From positions 21,884,619-21,948,618 of the forward strand of contig NC_089863.1 of assembly GCF_036373705.1 (NCBI RefSeq): DNA of 64,000 nt, given 5' to 3'. A program made the position numbers and the translations under genes. The stretch comes from Amia ocellicauda. Its lineage: Eukaryota; Chordata; Actinopteri; Amiiformes; Amiidae. The notes below the pieces were generated by a model. It searched no databases and was not told the DNA's origin. It worked only from the letters and a program-made list of their open reading frames with translations. Each line of letters opens with the position of its first letter. Positions within the stretch are counted from its first letter, which is position 1. Below are positions 55,705 to 64,000 of the stretch, piece by piece.

Positions 55705-55817
55705 TTGTCCTCAGTCACATGGAGCCTCCAGAACCAAGGGGATAGAATAAGATTTGTGTCAATGGGTGTGTGAGTTTTGCTCCTCCCGAGTGAGGGACGG
55801 TGTCGTTTAGTAGAAAT

Positions 55818-57014
55818 TTAGAGAAAGTCTGCCAACGAGGGTGTTTTAATTGCAGCTGTAACCATAGTAGATACATTATGAGGTTTACAAAGTTGTTGAG
55901 ATGCTCTTTGAACAGTGTATTTAAGACATAAAAAAGAAACATACAGACATAGCAGAATAGTAACTACCGATATCAATCCTTTTAATACAATCATACCCAG
56001 ATTATCAAAGGTATCAGCAAGCCATCCCCAGAGGGTTTTTCCTCCGGAGGACTGGTGTATCTTTGTAGTTGCTTTCCTAATGTGCTCTATAAGATTATAA
56101 ATGTGTTCAGAGTTATCTGGTATGTAAGTACAGCATTCCTGCCCTATAATGGCACATGTCCCTCCTTGTGCTGCTAGCAAGAAATCTAGAGCTAGCCTGT
56201 TCTGGAGGGCAACAGTTCGCATAGCCACTATTTCAGTTGTTAAATTGCTGAGAACTTCAGTTGTAGAAATACTTAATGTTTCTAATATACCAGCTACTAA
56301 TCTGATTTCCTTTATTGCTCTTCCGACTCCATACATAGGAAATAGTATGGAAGCAAACCTGTCTCCTTCCCCTATCTCACCTTTAGGGTGAGTAAATTGT
56401 TCTATATCTGGAAGGTATTTATCTTCAGTGTGGCGCAAAGCTGGCACCACAAATCCTAAATAACAAGAACCTGTGAACTTACAAGGAAGTTCCCAATATG
56501 CCCGCATGCCGCATATCCAATAAGTCCCATTCCATGGAGCGTAAAATCGACAAGTCTGATACCTAAAGTCAAGACCATCGATAGCCACAGTGTGATTACA
56601 AGTACTATTACCTATCAATTGGGATTGCATGGTTTGGTTATAGTATGAAACACACACAGATCCTTTGTTACTGTGAGCCAAGTCAATATATGGCATTTTA
56701 AAATATCTTCTATTCTGATCCATCTTCGGTCTAAAGTACCATTCTCCTGTGATGCCTAAGGCATAATCATATGCATACCGTACATTAGAGGCAACTCTAA
56801 GTTGTGAATAATCAGAAAATACTGGAATTGGAATGGGGATCATTGGAACCCCTTTCTTAGTGTCGTGTGGAATGTGGGAACAAACCCAACATTTTGTTTT
56901 ATTAAGGGCATTTGCATAGGTGCGTGTCATTTGGATAAATTTGTTATCTGTCCATGATTCAACTAAGGACAGGCAGATCAGTCCAAATACTCTAGTGTAC
57001 ACAGTCGTCGTCAT
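55818..57014 (-). CDS. env: Endogenous retroviral envelope glycoprotein, copy 2
   Basis: 398 codons, protein identical to the frame at 28170-29366, with the CWVC (42-45) and CX6CC (287-295) motifs and the C-terminal membrane span at about 344-366. Being recently duplicated, its intactness is not independent evidence of selection. Confidence 0.9.
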   Translation of the reverse strand: MTTTVYTRVFGLICLSLVESWTDNKFIQMTRTYANALNKTKCWVCSHIPHDTKKGVPMIPIPIPVFSDYSQLRVASNVRYAYDYALGITGEWYFRPKMDQNRRYFKMPYIDLAHSNKGSVCVSYYNQTMQSQLIGNSTCNHTVAIDGLDFRYQTCRFYAPWNGTYWICGMRAYWELPCKFTGSCYLGFVVPALRHTEDKYLPDIEQFTHPKGEIGEGDRFASILFPMYGVGRAIKEIRLVAGILETLSISTTEVLSNLTTEIVAMRTVALQNRLALDFLLAAQGGTCAIIGQECCTYIPDNSEHIYNLIEHIRKATTKIHQSSGGKTLWGWLADTFDNLGMIVLKGLISVVTILLCLYVSFLCLKYTVQRASQQLCKPHNVSTMVTAAIKTPSLADFL

Positions 57015-57053
57015 GCTGGATTATCTCTTAGTACCTGTAGGGGGACAAAACCT

Positions 57054-58288
57054 TTACCAGTTAGGGGAATGTCTCTCAAAATTCAGGAAATCTGCAACTG
57101 TTGCTTTCCTAGGAATGAGAAAAGATAAAGGTTTAGTACACAGTTCTCCTGGATTATAATTTTTAACTTGTGAACAATGTTTCCATCTAGTACCCCCCTC
57201 CTGTCCGTCAATACAAACCGAAGTGTCTGTAGAAAGAAGGACATTATGTGGTCCTGTCCATTTGGGCCTGAGCCCTGGTCTGCTTGGAAATTTTTCACAC
57301 ATTACTTGTGAACCAACCTCAGGAAGTGTTGTTGGCATTTCCTCTTTGAGTTCCAAGTCTCTGAGGGACTGGAGATCACGTGCTTGTGATCTAAGTTTTT
57401 TTAAGTGTGTACATAGCTGTGCCACATACTGTTTAAGATGGTCTTTGAATGGAGCACTGGGATCAATGGGACCCCAGATGCCAGCAGGGAGTTGCATAGC
57501 TCTCCCTGTCATTAACTCATATGGAGAAAGCTGAGTACTCCGATTAGGTGATGCTCTAAGTTTATACAGCACAGCGGGGAGTGCTACTCTCCATCCCTTG
57601 CCTGTAGTTAACAGGGCTTTTGCCAAACTTTTCTTCAGTGTCCGGTTAGTGCTCTCCACTAAGCCTGAACTCTGAGGGTGATAAGGTATATGAAATCGTT
57701 GTTTTACCCCAGCAGTAAACATGCTTCCTTCATCACCTTACCGGTGAAATGAGTCCCTTGATCTGAGTCCATTTGACGGGGCACACCCCATCGAGGAATA
57801 ACCTCAGTTGCTAGGACTCGTGCTGCAGTGGTGGCAGAGCAGTCCCTGCAGGGGAAAGCCTCAACCCATTTTGTGAAATGGTCAATTATTACCAAGCAAT
57901 AGGATGTCCCATGACATTTTGTCAGGGGTCCTGTAAAGTCAATTTGAATATTTTCCCACGGACCTCGAGGCCGGGGCTGGTGTGATTTAGTGACTTTGAT
58001 CGGTTTACCTGGGTTTACTTGTGCGCAAGGAATACACTGTTGACACCACTTCGCAGTGTCCCTGCCTATGCCAGGCCACCACCAGTGTTCACGCAATTGA
58101 GTTAACATGGCCTTGCGACCCGTGTGAGCTGGGCCATGGTACTGGTCCAGAAGCATTGACCTAATACACTGGGGTGCTAATACACATTGTAAGTTAGGAC
58201 TTCGCCACAAACCGTCTGAGTGTACTGCACCTCCCTTAACCCACTCTTGTACTTCATTCTTCTCACAGTCTTTCTGTAGCTATGCGAG
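57054..58288 (-). pseudogene. pol: Retroviral pol: integrase region, copy 2
   Basis: Same zinc-binding and catalytic motifs and the same two frame breaks as 29406-30640; no amino-acid difference seen. Confidence 0.9.
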
Positions 58289-58289
58289 G

Positions 58290-60221
58290 TCAGAATTTTT
58301 TTTCTAGGATACTCGCAAGTTTACTAGAGCAGGGGAATCCTGATAACGTCACATGACTGCCTGTCTCTGCTGCCTTTCTCGCAGCTAGGTCTGCAAAGTG
58401 ATTCCCACGGGTGCGCGGGCATCCATCATCAGAAAGACTCTGATGAGCTTTCACTTTAACTACTGCTACCTTTTCTGGAAGGTGTGCTGCCTCAGCTAGG
58501 GCTATAACATACTCATAATGTTTGATTACTTCTCCTGCTGTTGTTATAAACCCTCTACATTCCCAGGTTGCCATATAGTCGTGTACTACTCCAAATGCAT
58601 AGCGACTGTCAGTGAAAATATTAACTTTAATGTCTTTCGCTATTTTTAATGACTCAGTCAACGCCACGAGTTCTGCCACTTGGGCTGAACAGTGTCCTGG
58701 CAGGGATCCAGATTTTACAACGGTGCTGTCATCCAATACCACCGCCCACCCAGTGTGGGGGATTCCATCTATTATTTTCCTGGATCCATCAACATATAGT
58801 TCCAAGTCAGGGTCTGTGAGGGGGTTTTCTAGGAAGCGACTGTGGTCCTCCTGGAGCACCAGCTCAGAGCATGTATGCTCTTCTCCCTCCCCTAACATCC
58901 CATCTGCTGTGTTTACTCGTGTGTCTTTTATTATTTGTATGGATTTATCTCTGGGGAGCAAAACGGCTTCCCATCCAGCTCGTCTACTATCGGAGACTGA
59001 ACGCAATTTGCCGGTGTGTAATAATTCAACTAACGTGTGTCCTGTATGCAGAATCAACTGTGTGTTCATTACAATCGGCTCGCATGCCTGCACTGCCCAA
59101 GAGGCACAGTCTACTGCTGCCATAAAGCGATGCATGCCTGCTGCTACCGTAGGTTGCTTTGTGGAGTAATAGGCGATGGGACGTTGCCTATCCCCATGTT
59201 CCTGTGTCAGAACTGCTGTATAATAGATCCCATCTTGGGAATAGTAGAGGTGAAATGGTTTAGTATGATCTGGTAACCCGAGGGCGGGGGCATTGCTGAG
59301 AGCCTGTTTTATTACACGATAGGCTATTTCCTGTTCATGTCCCCAGTCTATGGGGTCCAAGGGAGCCGGGCTTCCTTTGATTAACGCCTGTATCGGACCT
59401 GTGGCTTGTGTGAAATTAGGGATGAAAGTGCGGCAATAATTAAGGAGCCCCATAACTTTACACACAGCCCTAACATTATGTGGTTTTGGCATATTTTGAA
59501 TGGCTTCTTGCCTATTATGCGTTATAGATTTTTGTCCTTGTGAAATGTTGTGTCCGAGATATTGAACCTTAGTTAGGCCTATTTGTGCTTTCTTAGGGCT
59601 TGCTTTAAATCCTGCCTTTTGTAAGACACCGAGGACTGTAATTAATGCGCCTAAGTGTGCGGTCTCATCAGGAGACGCAATCAAAAGATCATCCACGTAC
59701 TGGATGATTAAACTATCCCAGGGTGTCAGACCCATTGCTTCTAAAGTCTTGGCCATTGCCTGGTGAAAGAGTGTTGGGCTGTTGTGAAATCCCTGTGGCA
59801 CTCTAGTCCATGTGTACTGTTTGTCGAATACAGTAAACGCACATTTATTTTGGGAATCAGAGTGGAGTGGCAGGCTCCAAAATCCATTGCTAATATCCAG
59901 GACCGTAAAAATAGAGTGTTCGGGTTTCAAATCGTTTAATATAGTGTTGGGATTGGCTACAATCGGGTGTAATCGGGGTGTAACTTTATTCAATTGTGTG
60001 TAATCAATTGTAAGTCGCCATGAGCCGTCTGGTTTTGCCACTGACCAGATTGGAGAATTAGTGGTTGAATGCGTTTCGCGTATTATTCCTTCATTTTGCA
60101 ATGTTTGAATAATTGTCTGAACTGCCGTAAAAGCTTCTGGTTTAATAGGATACTGTTTATGTGCTTTGTGTACTGGACCTGGGATAACTATAGGTTCAAT
60201 TTGTGCCAGACCACAATCTTG
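58290..60221 (-). pseudogene. pol: Retroviral pol: RT and RNase H, copy 2
   Basis: As 30642-32573, with two amino-acid differences outside the catalytic motifs (V309I and P398T in copy 1 numbering). Confidence 0.92.
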
Positions 60222-60694
60222 TTAATGTGTTGCCCAAACATCAGGAAATGCCTGACACACGTGTCCAAGTGGTGTGTCTGGCCATATATGAGATGTTGAC
60301 GGTGTGAGTGAGATACTAGCGCAATTTGTTGCGTATCTTTGTGTATCCTTTTTTTCCCGTGTATATTGGTCCATATTATGCGATTATTATTAGCATCCAT
60401 TAGTGCGCCGGCTTCTCTAAGGATATCTATGCCAAATATTGTCCCCTCTGGGTTTTTACAAACCCAAAAAGACACTGGAATTAGGAGATCGCCTATTTCT
60501 AGAAGATGAGGTATGCTGAGTGTGGCTGTGATACATGCGCCGCCTACACCTGAGATCTGTAGTCTGCGTTTAGTCAGTGGGAGGGGGAGATCGGTTATCG
60601 AGACAGAGGCACCTGTATCCACCAACATTGAACACTGCCGACCCCCTAACAGTGCGGTTATGTGCCGACCTCGGGTGCCGAGGCGACCTATTTC
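60188..60694 (-). pseudogene. pro: Retroviral protease, copy 2
   Basis: LVDTGAS active site; follows an in-frame TAG at 60695-60697. One Lys-to-Thr change near the C-terminal end relative to copy 1. Confidence 0.85.
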
Positions 60695-60710
60695 CTATTT
60701 AGTTTCTCTG

Positions 60711-61842
60711 TCAGATCTCAGATGATCTGCAGAAGCTCCGCGTTTCCTCTGGGCTGACTGGGTTTGTCTTGGTCTGATTCCAGGGCGCTTCGTGTTCGCC
60801 TGGAGCGCCTGCTTTCCAGCACTTGTCTCCCGTGTGCCCTGTCCTCCCACAGAAAGTGCACTTAGGGCGGGTTGATTTAGACCGACAGTCTTTAGCGACA
60901 TGTCCTATTTTTCCGCAATTGTAACATTTACCTCCGTTTTGTGTTATGGCAGATATAGCTGCCACAGCATTTATTTTAGCTTTTGACTGCTTGTTTTCTA
61001 CCTCTGAAGCCCATTGTACAATTGTACAGTCACACCCATATTGAGGATGTCTTGGTGTGCTTTACAAAACCCTTCTTTTAGTAATTTTAAAAAGATCGCA
61101 TTATCACGTTCGGTGTCTGGCATTCCGGAGTGTTCTCTAAAAGTAGTGTACTTTCGTTCTGCATAATCGTAGCAAGTCTCTCCTGGCTTCTGTACGACGC
61201 CACAGACTATACCCCAATTTCCCTGTCCTGCTCCGAGAACTGTCTTTACAGCCGTGATGAAGTTAGTGATCCTTAGATTATTATTATCATTTCCAGCTGT
61301 TATCCAGGTACCATCCTGCTGGGCGGCTTTTAACCCGTCCCAGATTGGCCTTGGACATTTAGTTTTAATTATTATATGTACGTCTCTAGCGTGCATTTGG
61401 TGTACATCTAACATCTCATAAAAATTTTCCCAGAAATCCAGATTCCCATGATTGGGTTTAAGTTTTGGAAGGTCGCTTAAAATTGTGTGTTTCTCTCCGG
61501 GTGTGAAGGGGCGATGCACCGACGTTGTTAATGCATAAAATTGTCCGTCTACATCGTGGTGTTTCCTTAGTGCGCGTCTCTATAGGTGCTAATTTTACTT
61601 TCTCTGACTTGAATGAACTCAAATCTGGGTAAAGTTTAGACTCTGTTCTATTATCAGTGGGGTTGTCTGAATGTTTATATGGTGGAGGGGCAGAAGTTTT
61701 TCTCTCTCTTTTCCTTATTCCACCATTCTCTATGCTGTTTGGGAACCCAGTTAGGATCCCATCCTGCCTTTTCCATCTTAAGTTGAAGTTTCTTAAACTT
61801 CTCTTGTAGGTATTCACATATAGACACATCTTGTAATGCCAT
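60711..61842 (-). pseudogene. gag: Retroviral gag, frameshifted, copy 2
   Basis: Same ATG, PPPY motif, capsid and two CCHC knuckles as 33063-34194, with the same frame changes. Two visible amino-acid differences: Pro-to-Thr before the PPPY region and Gly-to-Val after the second knuckle. Confidence 0.87.
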
Positions 61843-62234
61843 AATGCCAACCCTATCTTTGCCAATGATGGGGCTATATCGTTGGACTTTACAGTACCTC
61901 CAGTTCCGTCTGGTTATTGACTGCCACTAACTCTGGCCCTGGCGTACAATGATTTCCTTGCTTAACTTGGGGCTCAGCAGGCCTCGTAATCGTACCTTTC
62001 GGTTCCTTTGGTATCTCTCCCTGCAGATCTGTCTTACCTGGAGTTCACCCTACTGTGAACCTCCGCTGTACAGTCAACCTTTCTATTTGTTTTACCTCTA
62101 CCTCTCCACAGGTTCTCTATAAATTACAATCTGATAGCCAAACACAATCCCGAGATCAAATCTAAATATACAGGGTGGTAATTTTTAAAGGTACTCACCC
62201 TTGCTTTGGTCCCGGGAGTGGAGGCAAGTTCAGA

Positions 62235-62252
62235 TCCTCATTCGTGACGCCA
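62235..62252 (-). promoter_or_regulatory. Candidate retroviral primer-binding site, copy 2
   Basis: Identical to 34587-34604. Confidence 0.5.
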
Positions 62253-62255
62253 AGT

Positions 62256-62838
62256 TGTAGAACCGTGTGGGAAATAAGAGGAGAAGTCGCAGAGATAAAG
62301 CAAATAGAACTTTAATGGAGCCGACTCGGAAGCTCCACGTCAGAAATAATTCCTTCAGTGAGACTTAATGTTTACAAACATGAGTACAACTTTATAGGAA
62401 AAATGACGTAACATCTTATGGCCGTTCATCCAATCAGAAGAAACAGGTCCGGGTCCGTTTTACGATCTGTCCTCCCATGAAGAGGTGATGGATCCAAAGC
62501 AGATGTCCGTCTTTGATGTGCACTAGGAAGATGCGATCCCACGGTCATCATTTACCTAGTGTCAATCGTTCTTTAACAGAAACAATTCCTGCCTATCTGG
62601 AGAAACGATTAAGTCATAAACAAATTCTCAGCAGACAGCTGTAGGCTATTTCGGCACTGTGTAATCTTTCATTACTGACAGGAGTTTCTAACAAATCGAC
62701 CTTGTTGACCCTTTACTTGTCCTGCTAAATCGAATGTGCTCAGTCTGTATACAAAACTACTTCTAATGCTAGTATTAATATAAAACATTATATAATAATC
62801 ACAAAACACTTTCTTCAACTTCCTATACAGAGTCTTCA
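62256..62838 (-). repeat. 5' LTR, provirus copy 2
   Basis: 583 bp, same flank as 34608-35190. Confidence 0.92.
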
Positions 62839-64000
62839 GAGAGTTAGTTGAAAATGCATGGGTATATTTTAAGAATATACTACTCAAGGCTCAGGAGCAA
62901 TTTGTACCAAAACTTAGCAAATTGAGGAACAAAAAACACTGGCCAAAATGGTTTAATAGAGGTATGCAAACAAAAATAAAGAGGAAGAAAATGTTGTATA
63001 GCGCATATAAAAGGGATGGTGATGAAACAAAATACATAGAATATGTTGAGCTGCAAAGAGATCTTAAGAAAGGGATCAGGAAAGCAAAGATGGAATTAGA
63101 AAGAAACATAGTTCTTGGAGCTCAAACCAATGCAAAGAGCTTTTTTCAATATCACAACAGCAAGCGGTTAATAAAAGAGGAGGTGAAACAGATAAAGCGC
63201 AAAAACGGAGGTATCTTGGAAATTGAACAAGATGAGCAAATATTCTAAATGAGTATTTCACAGAGGTTTTTACAAAAGAAAAAACAGATGACATGCCACA
63301 GGTTGACAATCAGTCCAGTCAAACCCTAAGAGAGATCAGGATAAATGAGGAGGAGGTACTAAAGGGACTAGCAGAATTAAAAACAAACAAATCACCTGGG
63401 CCAGATGGGATATTTCCAACAGTACTTCAAGAAAATAGGTGGCTCAGCAGATACAATCTTGGCAGCACAGGCTATTCAGAGGAACTTAGATAATATTTAG
63501 TTGTGGGCTGACACCTGGCAAATGAAATTCAATGTGTACAAGTGCAAGGTAATACATGCAGGTAACAAAAATGTCCACTATAATTACACTATGGGAGGTA
63601 CAGATCTACATGAAGTAACGCATGAGAAAGACCTAGGAGTCTATGTGGACTCCTCACTTTCTCCATCCAAGCAATGTGGGGAAGCAATAAAGAAGGCAAA
63701 CAGAATGCTAGGGTATATTGTCAAAAGTGTAGAATTTAAAACAAGGGCAGTAATGTTAAGACTGTACAATGCGCTAGTTAGACCTCATCTGGAATACTGT
63801 GTACAGTTCTGGGCACCACACTTCAAAAAGGATATTGCTGCCTTAGATGCAGTTCAGAGGAGAGCAAGGGAAAGTCCTACTCGGAGAGACTGAGGGAACT
63901 GAACCTTTTCACCCTGGAACAGAGGAGACTACCCGGGGACACAAATGGAAATTGGGCTTCAAGGCATTCAGAACTGAAAACAGGAGACACTTCTTTACAC
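62839..64000 (+). mobile_element. CR1-type LINE, truncated, copy 6, runs off window
   Basis: Copy of 35191-36352 with a few substitutions (for example GTGTACAAG at about 63535 and AGAACTGAAAAC near 63969). Confidence 0.87.
62922..64000 (+). pseudogene. CR1 ORF2 remnant, copy 6
   Basis: Same broken frames as copy 3 (62922-63248, 63293-63493, 63501-63893). Confidence 0.83.

Larger units (their letters stand above)
54815..62838 (-). mobile_element. Class I endogenous retrovirus, full-length provirus, copy 2
   Basis: Copy of 27167-35190 at a constant offset of 27,648 bp. Every frame break of copy 1 is present. The few differences found lie in pol, pro, gag and the LINE beyond; LTR flanks are identical. 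This is therefore a segmental duplicate, not a second integration. Confidence 0.93.

Overview
This window is eukaryotic repeat DNA, almost certainly from a vertebrate and most likely a fish. The evidence is eukaryotic tRNA genes without encoded CCA, a CR1-type LINE, a hAT-type short element with 8-bp target duplications, a Tc1/mariner DD36E element and a class I (gamma/epsilon-like) endogenous retrovirus. The species cannot be named from the sequence. I see no host protein-coding gene. Nearly every open frame is either a transposon or retrovirus remnant or a chance frame repeated because the DNA is repeated.

The backbone is a cluster of about 60 tRNA genes and tRNA relics. Positions 1-10932 are 4.3 head-to-tail copies of a 2,524-bp unit (type A). 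Each unit carries a Leu(CAG) relic, a 904-bp hAT-like element, a Gly-like gene whose anticodon is CCT instead of CCC, a canonical elongator Met(CAT) gene, and a damaged Phe(GAA) gene. A second module (type B: Gly-TCC, initiator Met, Arg-CCT relic, Gly-CCC) occurs at about 12.9-14.6, 23.3-24.8, 36.5-38.3 and 48.4-49.9 kb, with a remnant at 42.3 kb. Further type A segments lie at 15.3-16.9, 25.5-27.1, 42.4-46.4, 50.6-52.2 and 53.2-54.8 kb. A divergent stretch at 17.9-20.1 kb has a single Ala(TGC) gene, a Tc1-like element inside an inverted copy of the type A spacer, a (CTA)n microsatellite, and a Trp-like relic with a CTA anticodon.

Mobile elements were carried along when the cluster amplified. 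A minus-strand provirus is present twice (27167-35190 and 54815-62838, offset exactly 27,648 bp), and solo LTRs are present twice (10939-11520 and 46456-47037). All four sit between the same 28-bp hAT fragment and the same LINE position, so they descend from one integration followed by segmental duplication. In both proviruses gag, pro and pol are broken by frameshifts or stops, while a 398-codon env frame is open and identical at protein level. Six CR1 copies share the same 3' flank, so at least their 3' ends were duplicated rather than inserted independently. Most lack the RT palm; the copy at 38.5-42.3 kb keeps the palm but has lost the preceding RT segment.

The picture is a young, recombining tRNA array in which intact genes (elongator Met, Gly-TCC, Gly-CCC) and defective or recoded tRNA genes are multiplied together, with retroelement fragments as passengers. 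Very high copy identity also makes this a region where assembly error must be considered.
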